A stretch of 64,000 nt of DNA, from contig CANMKG010000002.1 of assembly GCA_947498505.1 (NCBI GenBank), positions 669,251-733,250 on the forward strand, given 5' to 3'. Source of the DNA: an uncultured Maribacter sp. (GTDB taxonomy: Bacteria > Bacteroidota > Bacteroidia > Flavobacteriales > Flavobacteriaceae). The notes beneath the pieces are model-generated. The model had not been told where the DNA came from. It was given only the letters and a program-made list of their open reading frames with translations, and did no database searches. Below, piece by piece: positions 46,236 through 55,936 of this stretch. The first letter of the stretch is position 1. Each line of letters starts with the position of its first letter. Made by a program: the position numbers and the translations under genes.

Positions 46236-46841
46236 ATGAATGCGAAATGGTGCGTAAGTACTTTAATTATTATTCTAGCCGTCTTAGGACTAAGTCAAGA
46301 GCAAACAAAAGCTTCTAATCAGCAAATTTTATTACAATTTACAGATGTAGAAAAGGCTTCGAAAACTGCTCATGAGGAAGTTTTGGCTCAAATCACCAAA
46401 AAATTAAAGGTCTTAGGTGTTGAAACCATAGAGATAATTGAAAATGACGAGGCACAACTAAGTATTCGCTATTATAGTGATATCGATGCTCTTAGTGTTA
46501 AAGAATTTCTTTCCCAGGAAAATGAATTTCTGTTAACCCATGGAGATGTAGATCATCTTCCTACTGATTTCCCAAAAGATCAGCTCCCTGAAAACTATAG
46601 TTTAATAGTTTCTGATCTCCAACAACAAGTTGATGGTGGGTTAAATTTAAATGGCAAACTTGCTTTTGAAATAAAACAAAACTATAACAGATTTCCTAAT
46701 CCAATAATCATACAGTTTAATTATGCAATAGGTTTTAAAGAAGATTTTATTGCAGATGTAGCCTATAAGACGAATAAGGCTATTGATATCGACAATACTT
46801 CACAGGCAATTCCAGAAGTAAGGGCTGGACCTTGCGCTTAA
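46236..46841 (+). CDS. Hypothetical protein upstream of secDF
   Basis: The 201 residues open with a hydrophobic stretch (CVSTLIIILAVLGLSQEQTKA), a signal peptide or anchor. An alpha/beta body follows: VLAQITKKLKVLGVETIEIIEND, LSIRYYSDIDALSVKEFLSQ and FPNPIIIQFNYAIGFKEDFI. It ends VRAGPCA. I do not recognise the family. TATATTTG at 46224-46231 is a good -7 match but lies only 5 bp before ATG, so a transcript from it would be leaderless or start further on. It precedes secDF by 202 bp on the same strand, but the gap makes co-transcription uncertain. Confidence 0.65.
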   Translation: MNAKWCVSTLIIILAVLGLSQEQTKASNQQILLQFTDVEKASKTAHEEVLAQITKKLKVLGVETIEIIENDEAQLSIRYYSDIDALSVKEFLSQENEFLLTHGDVDHLPTDFPKDQLPENYSLIVSDLQQQVDGGLNLNGKLAFEIKQNYNRFPNPIIIQFNYAIGFKEDFIADVAYKTNKAIDIDNTSQAIPEVRAGPCA

Positions 46842-47043
46842 GGATATTGAAAAAAAATTATGTAAGTCTTTGTACAGAAGACGAATAATTTTCAGAAAAA
46901 TATCCATGAAAGACTTAACGATTTTATAACGTAATTTACTTAGAGTCGTTCAATCATACTGAATTACAATCAACATAAATTAATCATAAATGATGTTTTT
47001 AGCATATCAGCTAAAGAATATTACAATTAAATAAATAATTAAA

Positions 47044-50025
47044 ATGCAAAACAAGGGACTTATAAAGCTTTTTGCTTTATTATTTGGATTAGTTAGTGTC
47101 TACCAACTATCCTACACTTTTATCACTAACAAAGTAGAGGGTGAGGCAGAAGTTTTCGCTGCAAGTAAAATTACAGCTTCTGAGGATGACTATATTACCA
47201 AACGTGAAGGAATAGAAGCAAGGTATTTAGATTCTATTGGAGACAATAGTGTTTTTGGATACACCAATTACAACGAGGCTAAAAAGAAAGAGCTTAATAA
47301 AGGGTTAGACCTTAAAGGAGGAATTAATGTAACACTTCAAATATCAATTAAAGATATTTTAAAAGGTTTATCAAATGAATCTAAAAACCCTGCATTTAAC
47401 AAGGCGCTTGCTGATGCTGATACAGCCTCTAAAAATAGTGGAGACACTTATATAGAATTATTTTTTGAAGCTTTTGATAAGGTTAAAGGTGATACTAAAT
47501 TAGCTTCTCCAGAAATTTTTGCAAATAAAGGGCTTAGCGATGAGATTAATTTTCAAATGTCTGATGATGAGGTTAAGCCTATTATAAGAAAAAAGATAGA
47601 TGAATCTATCGTTTCTGCTTTTGAGGTTCTTCGTGAACGTATTGATGGTTTTGGAGTTACACAACCAAATATTCAAAGAGAAGGTACTTCGGGAAGAATT
47701 TTAGTTGAACTTCCTGGAGCTAGAGATATTGCAAGAGCTCAAGAGTTATTATCTAGTACAGCTCAGTTAGAATTTTGGGAGACACACAAGCAAGGTGAGC
47801 CAAGTTTTAGTCAGTTTTTAATTGCAGCTAACGAAAAGCTTAAATCCATTGTTGAGGTAAAAGAAGAGGAAGCAAAACCAGAGTCTGAAATAGATTCATT
47901 GTTATCTGATGTTGCTGAAGATTCTTTAGATATAGCAAGTCAAGTAAATCCGCTTTATGATTTGTTAATACCAGCGCAACCAGGCTCTAATGGGATGTTT
48001 AGAGTAGCTATTAAGGATACTGCTAAGGTTGGTAGTTATTTAAGAATGCCAGAGATTAGACGTTTGTTGCCAAACGATATTCAGTTTGCAAAGTTCCTTT
48101 GGGAGCGTCCAGCAACGGATGATGTAGAGGTTATTCAACTTTTTGCATTAAAATCTAATCGTGATGGAGTTCCTAGAATTAGTGGTGATGTAGTAAGTGA
48201 TGCTAGAGATACTTTTGATCAGTTCAGTAAGCCAGCAATTAGCATGAGTATGAACTCTAAAGGAGCTAAAGAATGGCAGAAACTTACTAGTGATGCTAAT
48301 ATTAATGGTACTGGAATTGCAGTTGTTTTAGATAATAAAGTATATACGGCTCCTGGTTGTTCAGTAGTTGGTGGAATTTCTGGTGGAGGTACCGAAATTA
48401 CAGGTACGTTTACGGTTGCAGAAACAAAAGATATAGCAAATGTATTGCGTGCTGGTAAATTACCGGCAAAAGCGGAAATTATTCAGTCTACAATTGTTGG
48501 ACCATCTTTAGGTCAAGAAGCAATTGATAGTGGGTTTATGTCATTCTTATTAGCAATGTTAATTGTTTTAATATGGATGGTATTTTATTATGGAAAAGCA
48601 GGAATTTTTGCTGACATAGCATTGTTGTTAAACATCTTGTTGATATTTGGAGTTTTAACAAGTTTAAATGCTGTTTTAACCTTACCTGGTATTGCTGGTA
48701 TTGTATTGACTATTGGTATGTCTGTGGATGCTAACGTGCTTATATTTGAACGTATTAAAGAAGAGTTAGCAAAAGGTAAAGGTAAAGGTGAAGCTGTAGC
48801 AGATGGTTTTAGTAACGCACTATCATCAATTTTAGATGCCAATATTACAACAGGTCTTACGGCTGTAATACTTTTTATATTCGGATCAGGACCAATTAAA
48901 GGGTTTGCAACTACTTTATTAATAGGTATTGTTACATCGCTATTTACAGCAATTTTTATAACTAGATTGTTAATTGATTGGTATCTTTCTGGTAAAGGGC
49001 GTACACTAGACTTTACAACACCCGTTACTAAAAACCTGTTTAAGAATATTAATATAGATTTCTTAGGAAAGCGTAAAATTGCTTATGTGATTTCGTTTAT
49101 TTTAGTTGGCATAGGGTTGTTCTCATTATTCTTTGGAGCTGGATTGCAGCAGGGTGTTGACTTTGTTGGAGGGCGTTCGTATCAAATCCGATTTGAGAAT
49201 CAGGTTAATCCTTCAGAAATTGCTTCAGAATTAAATACAGTATTTGGTAGTGGCACTAATGTGAAAACGTATGGGGAATCAAACCAAATAAAAGTTACTA
49301 CGCCATACAAGGTAGATGTAGAAGGTATTGAGGTAGATAATGAAATTCAAAATAAATTATATACATCACTTCAAAAATATTTACCAGATGGTATTTCTGA
49401 GAAAGCGTTTGTTGGAGGAGGAAGTAATGATAGTTCAATAGGAATTTTACAGTCTAACAAAGTTGGACCTACAATTGCTGATGATATTAAAAATAATGCG
49501 TTCTTAGCAATATTAGGTTCCTTAGCAGTGGTATTCTTATATATATTATTGCGTTTCCGTAGATGGCAGTTTTCTCTTGGAGCGGTTGTTGCGGTATTCC
49601 ATGATGTTTTAATTGTATTGGGAATATTCTCGTTAGTTGGAAAAATTATGCCATTTAATATGGAAATTGACCAAGCTTTTATTGCAGCAATATTAACTGT
49701 AATTGGTTACTCTCTAAATGATACGGTTGTTGTTTTTGACCGTATTCGTGAGATAGTTGGAGAAAGAGGTTGGAATGCAGGTAAAAATATTAATACTGCT
49801 GTAAACAGTACATTAGGAAGAACATTGAATACGTCGTTAACAACTTTAGTTGTGTTATTGGCAATCTTTATTTTTGGAGGGGAGTCACTACGTGGATTTA
49901 TGTTCGCAATGATAGTTGGTGTTGTAGTTGGAACATATTCTTCAGTATTTATTGCAACTCCAGTTATGTTTGATACTTTAAAAAAGAAAATCGTTTCAGG
50001 TAAAGCTGATGAAATTATAAAGTAA
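47044..50025 (+). CDS. secDF: Fused protein translocase subunit SecDF
   Basis: A 993-residue fusion of SecD and SecF, which use the proton gradient to pull proteins through SecYEG and release them into the periplasm. The SecD half starts with a helix, then LNKGLDLKGGINVTLQI, the large P1 domain, and GKLPAKAEIIQSTIVGPSLGQEAI followed by six helices with GMSVDANVLIFERIKEEL. The SecF half begins near residue 670 (KRKIAYVISFILVGIGLFSL), with QQGVDFVGGRSYQIRFE and ILTVIGYSLNDTVVVFDRIRE. The proton-relay Asp residues are conserved in both DAN and NDTVVVFDR motifs. An acidic insertion (VKEEEAKPESEIDSLLSD) lies in P1. Confidence 0.97.
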   Translation: MQNKGLIKLFALLFGLVSVYQLSYTFITNKVEGEAEVFAASKITASEDDYITKREGIEARYLDSIGDNSVFGYTNYNEAKKKELNKGLDLKGGINVTLQISIKDILKGLSNESKNPAFNKALADADTASKNSGDTYIELFFEAFDKVKGDTKLASPEIFANKGLSDEINFQMSDDEVKPIIRKKIDESIVSAFEVLRERIDGFGVTQPNIQREGTSGRILVELPGARDIARAQELLSSTAQLEFWETHKQGEPSFSQFLIAANEKLKSIVEVKEEEAKPESEIDSLLSDVAEDSLDIASQVNPLYDLLIPAQPGSNGMFRVAIKDTAKVGSYLRMPEIRRLLPNDIQFAKFLWERPATDDVEVIQLFALKSNRDGVPRISGDVVSDARDTFDQFSKPAISMSMNSKGAKEWQKLTSDANINGTGIAVVLDNKVYTAPGCSVVGGISGGGTEITGTFTVAETKDIANVLRAGKLPAKAEIIQSTIVGPSLGQEAIDSGFMSFLLAMLIVLIWMVFYYGKAGIFADIALLLNILLIFGVLTSLNAVLTLPGIAGIVLTIGMSVDANVLIFERIKEELAKGKGKGEAVADGFSNALSSILDANITTGLTAVILFIFGSGPIKGFATTLLIGIVTSLFTAIFITRLLIDWYLSGKGRTLDFTTPVTKNLFKNINIDFLGKRKIAYVISFILVGIGLFSLFFGAGLQQGVDFVGGRSYQIRFENQVNPSEIASELNTVFGSGTNVKTYGESNQIKVTTPYKVDVEGIEVDNEIQNKLYTSLQKYLPDGISEKAFVGGGSNDSSIGILQSNKVGPTIADDIKNNAFLAILGSLAVVFLYILLRFRRWQFSLGAVVAVFHDVLIVLGIFSLVGKIMPFNMEIDQAFIAAILTVIGYSLNDTVVVFDRIREIVGERGWNAGKNINTAVNSTLGRTLNTSLTTLVVLLAIFIFGGESLRGFMFAMIVGVVVGTYSSVFIATPVMFDTLKKKIVSGKADEIIK

Positions 50026-50043
50026 GAAAACTAATTAAGTTCT

Positions 50044-50071
50044 AAAAAAGCCACTTTTAAGTGGCTTTTTT
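50044..50071. terminator. Terminator after secDF, shared with the ABC ATPase gene
   Basis: AAAAAAGCCACTT pairs with AAGTGGCTTTTTT, followed by more T. It covers the last codons of the convergent minus-strand gene. Confidence 0.85.
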
Positions 50072-51304
50072 TATGCTTCCAAGTGATCCCTCCGAGGTTA
50101 TTTTTAATTTATAAATAAATGAGGGAGATAAATTTTTCTCGGTTCGGTGCGAAACAAATATTATACTGGTATTACTTTCAGTTGCAATTTTGTTTATCAG
50201 CGTTACAAACAATAAAGCGGATGCGTCATCTAAACCAGCAGTGGGTTCATCAAGAATTAACAAAAGAGGCTGTTTTACCATAGCTCTGGCAATCATTACT
50301 AACCGCTGTAGTCCAAGAGATAAATCTAGAAAAAGTGTTTTTTTAATTTCATTTAAACCTAAAAGTTCAAGCCACCATTTTGCAAGTCTTTTTTGTGCTT
50401 CAGTTGGTTGTTTGTATAGACCAATTGAATCATTGTAGCCAGAGATAATCATGTTTTCTATGGTATGATATCCTTTAAATTTGTCGGTCATTGAAGGAGT
50501 GTAATAGCCAATTCTTTTTTTTATATCCCAGATGCTTTCCCCGCTCCCTTTTTTTTGACCAAAAAGATAAAGTTCTTGCCCGTACCCCTTTGGGTTTTCT
50601 CCTGTTATCATGGAGAGTATCGTTGTTTTTCCACTCCCGTTTTTACCAATAAGTTGCCAGAATTCACCTTTTTTAATAGTCCAGTTAATGTTTTTAATGA
50701 TTGTTTTGTCCTTATAGTTAACGGTTATATTTTTCAGTTGTACTAGAGTGTCTCCGTCATATTGAAGAGGGGAAATTGGCTTAGGAATAAGAGTGTTAAA
50801 TTGAACTTCTTTCTTCGAGTTTAAATATGCTTTTAGATTGCTAATATGTTGTATTTCTTTCTTATTTAAAAAAGCATGTTTTTTAATAAAAGGTAAGAGG
50901 TCAATAGACCTGCTTATAAGTTGTATAAATACAATCTCATTAGCCTTTTTACATATTAGTTTGTGTAGTTCCTTTTGAGAGTCAATGTCTAAATTATCAA
51001 AAGGATTGTCTAGTATAATGAAATCTGGTTTCACTGACAGTAAATGAGAAAACAAAGCTTTTTTTTGTTCTCCACTGGACATAGATTGTAAGCTTTGTTT
51101 TTTGTTAGCAATAATTCCGCTATCATTATGCTTGTCTTCTTCAAGAATAAAATTAAGTAGGGCTAGTTTGGAAAACAGGACTCCTTTTTTATGTTGAAAA
51201 TCTTTAAATAAAGAAGTTGAAGTAGCTTTTAACAATTGACTTACTAGGTGCCTTTTGTTTGAAGTATTGTCCGTGAAAATTCCCCAATGTTTTTCAATAT
51301 TCAT
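50057..51304 (-). CDS. Twin ABC-domain ATPase with degenerate N-terminal half
   Basis: Two ABC domains lie in one 415-residue chain. The C-terminal domain (about 185-405) is complete: Walker A GKNGSGKTTILSMI, signature LSLGLQRLVMIARAM and Walker B LLLILDEPTAGLDD. The N-terminal domain (about 1-165) has an intact signature MSSGEQKKALFSHLL and Walker B DFIILDNPFDNLD, but no recognisable Walker A; the position reads GIFTDNTSNKRHL. The glutamate after Walker B is Asn. This resembles PhrA/ModF-type soluble ABC proteins, whose role is uncertain. Its start overlaps the GNAT gene's stop by 4 bp (ATGA), so they are co-translated. No permease is next to it. Confidence 0.82.
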   Translation of the reverse strand: MNIEKHWGIFTDNTSNKRHLVSQLLKATSTSLFKDFQHKKGVLFSKLALLNFILEEDKHNDSGIIANKKQSLQSMSSGEQKKALFSHLLSVKPDFIILDNPFDNLDIDSQKELHKLICKKANEIVFIQLISRSIDLLPFIKKHAFLNKKEIQHISNLKAYLNSKKEVQFNTLIPKPISPLQYDGDTLVQLKNITVNYKDKTIIKNINWTIKKGEFWQLIGKNGSGKTTILSMITGENPKGYGQELYLFGQKKGSGESIWDIKKRIGYYTPSMTDKFKGYHTIENMIISGYNDSIGLYKQPTEAQKRLAKWWLELLGLNEIKKTLFLDLSLGLQRLVMIARAMVKQPLLLILDEPTAGLDDASALLFVTLINKIATESNTSIIFVSHRTEKNLSPSFIYKLKITSEGSLGSIKKAT

Positions 51305-51819
51305 ATATCAACTCTGAAAATGTGAACGGGGTTTGACTTGTAAACGGTACTTTTTTCCAGAAGCATTCCGTTTTTTATAGCAACTTTCTGAGAAGGTAAA
51401 TTATCAACATGAATTATGGAGATTAGTGATTTTGAGGCACGTATTTGTTTTGCATAATGTTTACATTTTTCTGCAGCTTCGATAGCATAACCTTTACGCC
51501 AATATTCAGGAAGAATAGAATATCCAATTTCTAGTTCATTTACACCGTCAACTTGCTGAGGAAGTAATCCGCAAATACCTATGAACTTTTGAGTGGTTTT
51601 ATGAATTAGAGCATTCATACCACCACTATTGTTGTTGTAGCGCTTAAAAATGGTGTCAAATTGCTCTTGGCATGCTGTTTTTGGAATTTTTTTTGGACCT
51701 TCCCAATATTGTGTACTTAACGGATTTTCAAAAAAAGGAAGCCAACTGTCAAAATCGGTTTGATTTATTTTTCTAAAAAGTAAACGACTAGTTTGTTCAC
51801 CTTCCAAAAGTAAATTCAT
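51301..51819 (-). CDS. GNAT acetyltransferase, RimJ/RimL type
   Basis: The 172 residues match GNAT proteins with the RimJ-like opening TSRLLFRKINQTDFDSWLPFF. The substrate-side strand is FIGICGLLPQQVDGVNELEIGYSILPEYWRKGYAIEAAEK, with the acetyl-CoA pyrophosphate loop RKGYA. The C-terminal SIIHVDNLPSQKVAIKNGM completes the fold. It is not clear whether a protein N-terminus, a small amine or an antibiotic is modified. It is overlapped by the ABC gene and follows DUF192 by 5 bp. Confidence 0.88.
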   Translation of the reverse strand: MNLLLEGEQTSRLLFRKINQTDFDSWLPFFENPLSTQYWEGPKKIPKTACQEQFDTIFKRYNNNSGGMNALIHKTTQKFIGICGLLPQQVDGVNELEIGYSILPEYWRKGYAIEAAEKCKHYAKQIRASKSLISIIHVDNLPSQKVAIKNGMLLEKSTVYKSNPVHIFRVDI

Positions 51820-51824
51820 AAGAC

Positions 51825-52304
51825 TTATATTTTGTCAAATTCAATTTTATCACCAACAGAAAGTCGCCATTTCTCCGACAAACCTGCATTAATTTCTAAA
51901 ACATACTTTACCGGAACTTCAGAGGGAAGACTTTCTTCGTTATAGGGTTTGGCATTTTTTTGAAAACTTGCTATTGTTTTGTCTTCTTTAATGTATATAA
52001 TGTCTAATGGAAATTCAGTGTTTTTCATGTAAAACGAATGCATTGACTCATCTGGAAAAATAAAAAGCATGCCTTGATTAACCTCCATACTTTTACGATA
52101 CATGAGGCCTGTTTGTGTTTCGTAATCTGTTTCCGCAATTTCGATATCTAATTTTATTAAAACAGAATCTGTAGAATCTTTTTTTATACTGAGATTACCT
52201 TCCTTTGTAAAACTTATAGGAGTTGTTTTAATAGCAGGTTTCGAGTTTTCTTTACAGCTAACCGCAATAAAAATGCAGCATAGTACGGCGAAAAAGAATC
52301 TCAT
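51825..52304 (-). CDS. DUF192 lipoprotein
   Basis: The leader MRFFFAVLCCIFIAVSC ends in a lipobox (Cys17). Residues about 55-155 form the DUF192 domain: TDYETQTGLMYRKSMEVNQGMLFIFPDE, SFYMKNTEFPLDIIYIKED and KYVLEINAGLSEKWRLSVGD. The fold is known in exported proteins, but no activity is assigned. It is part of the lgt-yidD-cysS run often conserved in Flavobacteriaceae, so it may be linked with envelope biogenesis. It follows lgt by 3 bp. Confidence 0.88.
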   Translation of the reverse strand: MRFFFAVLCCIFIAVSCKENSKPAIKTTPISFTKEGNLSIKKDSTDSVLIKLDIEIAETDYETQTGLMYRKSMEVNQGMLFIFPDESMHSFYMKNTEFPLDIIYIKEDKTIASFQKNAKPYNEESLPSEVPVKYVLEINAGLSEKWRLSVGDKIEFDKI

Positions 52305-52307
52305 TAT

Positions 52308-53279
52308 TTAGTTTTTTACGTTTTGATTCTGTGGTCTAAACATAAGATAAAGACCAAACAAAATAAAAGGAATACTAAGCCATTGACCAGTAGATAAAAG
52401 ACCTAAAGATTCTTCAAAACCACCTTGACTCTTTTTAACGAATTCAACAAAAAACCGAATTGTCCAAAGTAGTATTAAGAATAACCCAAGTAAATAGCCA
52501 GACTTGTTTTTCTTGTCTGTTTTCCAATACAAATAATACAACAGTATAAAAACAAAAATATAGCAGATGCCCTCATACAATTGTGCAGGATGGCGAAAAG
52601 GAATTTCAGACAATAATTCAGAAAACTTAGGATTGTTCTCTATAGCGTCATATGCAGCATTAAGCGTTTTTTCTTTAGTTACAGCTAATGCTCTAGATGG
52701 ATGCATATCATCAGAATCTCGAATAAATCGAGTTGCAAAGGCGAAAGATTCGTCGGTAACTTTACCGTTAATTTCAGAGTTAAAAAAATTTCCTAATCTA
52801 ACACAAAATGCACCAATAGAAAAGGGGACTACCATGCGATCTAATATCCAAAGTATTTTAAATTCTGGATATTTTCGAGTATATAAGTACATCCCAACAA
52901 TAACGCCTATTGTGGCACCATGACTTGCTAAACCAGTAAACCCTGTGAAGGTGTAGTTTTTAATCAGTCCGAAAAGTAAACTGTCTCCAGTGCTCTCTTT
53001 TACTGGTAATAGTATTTCTAATAAATGATTTTGATAATATGGCCAGTCATAAAAAAATACATGACCAAGTCTGGCTCCAAGCATTGTGGCGAGAACCGTA
53101 TAAATGAAAAGCGAATCTAACTGTTCTACCGTCTTTTTTTCATTGGTAAAAATCTTTTTCATTAAGTACCAGCCCAATGCAAAAGAAATAATCCAAAGGA
53201 GGTTGTAATATTTTATCTGAACAAAACCAATGTTGAAAAGTGTTTCGTTGGGATTCCAGGTAAATCCTAAAAAGTACAT
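52308..53279 (-). CDS. lgt: Prolipoprotein diacylglyceryl transferase
   Basis: It transfers diacylglycerol to the lipobox Cys of prolipoproteins in the inner membrane. About seven helices are present. Family motifs are YYNLLWIISFALGWYLMKKI, LGARLGHVFFYDWPYY, GLASHGATIGVIVGMYLY, RLGNFFNSEINGKVTDESFAF and HPAQLYEGICYIFVFILLYY. The H-G and R-L-G-N-F-x-N-x-E elements contain the essential His/Arg/Glu. At 323 residues it is somewhat longer than E. coli Lgt, mainly in the loop HPSRALAVTKEKTLNAAYDAI, which is common in Bacteroidota. It serves the many lipoproteins in this window. Confidence 0.94.
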   Translation of the reverse strand: MYFLGFTWNPNETLFNIGFVQIKYYNLLWIISFALGWYLMKKIFTNEKKTVEQLDSLFIYTVLATMLGARLGHVFFYDWPYYQNHLLEILLPVKESTGDSLLFGLIKNYTFTGFTGLASHGATIGVIVGMYLYTRKYPEFKILWILDRMVVPFSIGAFCVRLGNFFNSEINGKVTDESFAFATRFIRDSDDMHPSRALAVTKEKTLNAAYDAIENNPKFSELLSEIPFRHPAQLYEGICYIFVFILLYYLYWKTDKKNKSGYLLGLFLILLWTIRFFVEFVKKSQGGFEESLGLLSTGQWLSIPFILFGLYLMFRPQNQNVKN

Positions 53280-53360
53280 ATGCGTTATTTTTTGGAAGAC
53301 TAAGATAAGTAAATACTATTTACTAAAATGCTTGTTTTTTTAATGAGAAATTATTGGTTT

Positions 53361-53582
53361 TTAAGGTACAGGGTCGTGCCCGCTTCCTCCCCAAGGGTTG
53401 CAGCTAAATATTCTTTTGATAGAAAGCCACCCTCCCTTAAAAAGTCCGTGTTTTTGTAACGCCTCCAGGGTATATTGAGAGCATGTTGGCGAATATCTGC
53501 ATGTAGCAGGAGTATACGGAGATATTGCAATTTGATAAAATTTAACTAAAAGTATAAAAGGGGTTATCAGTATTTTTTTCAT
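53361..53582 (-). CDS. yidD: Membrane protein insertion efficiency factor YidD
   Basis: A 73-residue amphipathic membrane protein that assists YidC-dependent membrane protein insertion. The family core is intact: [61 protein letters not shown]. Three conserved cysteines are present. It lies between lgt and cysS, as in many Flavobacteriaceae. Confidence 0.94.
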   Translation of the reverse strand: MKKILITPFILLVKFYQIAISPYTPATCRYSPTCSQYTLEALQKHGLFKGGWLSIKRIFSCNPWGGSGHDPVP

Positions 53583-53621
53583 TTGAAAACATACTTTAAA
53601 TCCTTCATGAGCTATCTGTAA

Positions 53622-55106
53622 TTAAATACTAAAAGTAGTACCTTCTTTTCCATCTTTCAATTGAATGCCAAGTGCAGCTAATTGGTCTCTTATTTTATCT
53701 GATGTCGCAAAATCTTTATTTTCACGAGCCTCTTTTCTAAGTTGGATTAAGAGTTCAACAACTCCAGAAAGTTTATCTGTCCCTGTTTCGTCAATGCTGT
53801 TTTTACTTTCAAGTCCTAAAACATCAAAAACAAAATCATTTATCGTTTGTGAAAGTAATTTTTTGTCCGTTTTAGATATGGTTTCTTTTTCTTCTTTAAT
53901 GAGGTTAATTTGTTTAACTGCATCAAAAAGTTTAGCAACTAGAATGGGAGAATTAAAATCATCATTCATTGCATCATAACATTGTTGTCGCCAAACAGAA
54001 ACATCAAATGAAGAGGTTTTATCTGTAGTAGGTAACTTTTCAGCATTACCAACAGCATCCATTAGTTTTTGAAAGCCTTTTTCAGAAGCTAAAAGAGCAT
54101 CATTACTAATATCTAAAATACTTGTATAGTGTGCCTGCATCATAAAAAAACGAACAGCTGAAGGAGAAAAGGCTTTGCTTAAAATTGAATTTTCTCCAGA
54201 AAAAATTTCATTAGGTAAAATACTATTTCCGGTAGATTTTGCCATTTTTTTACCATTTAGGGTAAGCATATTGGCATGCATCCAGTAATTTACAGGTGAA
54301 TGTCCGTTGCAAGCTTCCGCTTGTGCTATTTCACACTCATGATGAGGAAACTTCAAGTCCATCCCGCCACCGTGAATATCAAAAGTTTCTCCAAGATATT
54401 TGGTGCTCATGGCGGTACATTCTAAATGCCACCCAGGAAAACCATCTCCCCAAGGTGATGGCCAGCGCATAATATGCTCTGGTTCGGCTTTTTTCCAAAG
54501 CGCAAAGTCTTGAGGGTTTTTCTTTTCATCTTGAGCTGCAAGTTCACGAGTATTGGCAATCATATCTTCAAGCTTTCTGCCACTTAATTTACCATACTCA
54601 TGCGTTTCATTAAATTTAGCTACATTAAAATATACCGACCCATTAATTTCATAAGCAAAACCTTTTTCAAGAATTTCCTTTATGATTTCAATTTGTTCAA
54701 TAATATGGCCTGTAGCAGTTGGTTCAATGCTAGGAGGTAAAAAATTAAACTTTTCTAAGATACTATGAAAGTCCAAGGTGTAACGTTGAACTACCTCCAT
54801 TGGTTCCAATTGTTCTAAACGTGCTTTTTTTGCAATTTTATCTTCGCCATCTTCGGCGTCATCAACCAAATGACCAGCATCGGTAATATTTCTAACATAA
54901 CGTACTTTATAACCTAGGTGTTTAAAGTATCTGAAAATCATGTCGAAAGACATAAACGTACGGCAATTTCCTAAATGAACGTTGCTATATACCGTTGGAC
55001 CACAAACATACATGCCTATATGACCTACGTTTATGGGTTTAAAAACTTCTTTTTTTCCAGTAAGGGAATTGTATATTTTTAACGTTTGAGAGTTTTTCAA
55101 TGGCAT
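53622..55106 (-). CDS. cysS: Cysteinyl-tRNA synthetase
   Basis: A class I aminoacyl-tRNA synthetase that charges tRNA-Cys. The HIGH-equivalent is seen in [21 protein letters not shown]. The zinc site is formed by [13 protein letters not shown] and [19 protein letters not shown]. The KMSKS loop is [13 protein letters not shown], with Ala replacing the first Ser of KMSKS, a common variant. The C-terminal anticodon-binding domain ends with [19 protein letters not shown]. The 494-residue length is usual. It sits 13 bp downstream of folE and is probably co-transcribed. Confidence 0.97.
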   Translation of the reverse strand: MPLKNSQTLKIYNSLTGKKEVFKPINVGHIGMYVCGPTVYSNVHLGNCRTFMSFDMIFRYFKHLGYKVRYVRNITDAGHLVDDAEDGEDKIAKKARLEQLEPMEVVQRYTLDFHSILEKFNFLPPSIEPTATGHIIEQIEIIKEILEKGFAYEINGSVYFNVAKFNETHEYGKLSGRKLEDMIANTRELAAQDEKKNPQDFALWKKAEPEHIMRWPSPWGDGFPGWHLECTAMSTKYLGETFDIHGGGMDLKFPHHECEIAQAEACNGHSPVNYWMHANMLTLNGKKMAKSTGNSILPNEIFSGENSILSKAFSPSAVRFFMMQAHYTSILDISNDALLASEKGFQKLMDAVGNAEKLPTTDKTSSFDVSVWRQQCYDAMNDDFNSPILVAKLFDAVKQINLIKEEKETISKTDKKLLSQTINDFVFDVLGLESKNSIDETGTDKLSGVVELLIQLRKEARENKDFATSDKIRDQLAALGIQLKDGKEGTTFSI

Positions 55107-55119
55107 TATTTAGAAACAA

Positions 55120-55800
55120 TTAGAAGTTGGTATCAAGGTTTATGTAATCTAAAAATTCATGACGAGTAGCCTCTTCTTTAAATTTTCCTCCATACTCAGC
55201 TGTTACCGTACTACTTTCAATATCTCTTATTCCTCTAGAATTTACACAAAGGTGCTTGGCATCAATGACACATGCAACATCTTCAGTACCTAAAACTCGT
55301 TGTAATTCTCTTACAATTTGAATGTTTAAACGTTCTTGTACTTGTGGTCGTTTTGCATAATAATCCACAATACGATTCATTTTACTTAGACCAACTACCG
55401 TTCCGTTAGATATATATGCAACATGAGCTCTACCAACTATTGGTAACAGATGATGCTCACAAGTAGAATAAAGTGTAATGTTTTTTTCAACAAGCATTTC
55501 GCCATACTTGTATTTATTGTCAAATGTTGAGGCCGAAGGTTTTTTATCTGGATTTAAACCTCCAAATATTTCCTTAACAAACATTTTAGCAACCCTATTC
55601 GGGGTGCCTTGTAAGCTGTCATCAGTTAAATCAAGACCTAAAGTGTCCATGATTTCTCTAACATTTTCCTTAATCTTAGCTATTTTTTCTGCATCAGACA
55701 ATGCAAAAGCATCTTTGCGGATTGGGGTCTCTTCAGATGAAGAAATATGATCGTTTCCAATCTGTTCAAATTGGTCTTCCAAGGTGTTGTCAATTTTCAT
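55120..55800 (-). CDS. folE: GTP cyclohydrolase I
   Basis: It converts GTP to dihydroneopterin triphosphate, the first step of folate synthesis. After a ~60-residue N-terminal extension with SSEETPIRKDAFALSDAEKIA, the core has GTPNRVAKMFVKEIFGGL, STCEHHLLPIVGRAHVAYIS (zinc Cys and His), VVGLSKMNRIVDYYAKRPQVQERL and VACVIDAKHLCVNSRGIRDIES. The catalytic zinc ligands Cys and His are present. A -7-like box (TATCTTTG on the minus strand, 55824-55831) lies 24 bp upstream of the start. This would also drive cysS. Confidence 0.97.
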   Translation of the reverse strand: MKIDNTLEDQFEQIGNDHISSSEETPIRKDAFALSDAEKIAKIKENVREIMDTLGLDLTDDSLQGTPNRVAKMFVKEIFGGLNPDKKPSASTFDNKYKYGEMLVEKNITLYSTCEHHLLPIVGRAHVAYISNGTVVGLSKMNRIVDYYAKRPQVQERLNIQIVRELQRVLGTEDVACVIDAKHLCVNSRGIRDIESSTVTAEYGGKFKEEATRHEFLDYINLDTNF

Positions 55801-55936
55801 TTAAATGTGACTTTAACGAACTGCAAAGATATACATAAAATGCCACTTAATAGCACGTAATGGCTGTTACACAACATAAATTAGTGTTAAGAAAACACTT
55901 CAATTATTTTCGTAGATACCAAATTGGTTACTAGTA

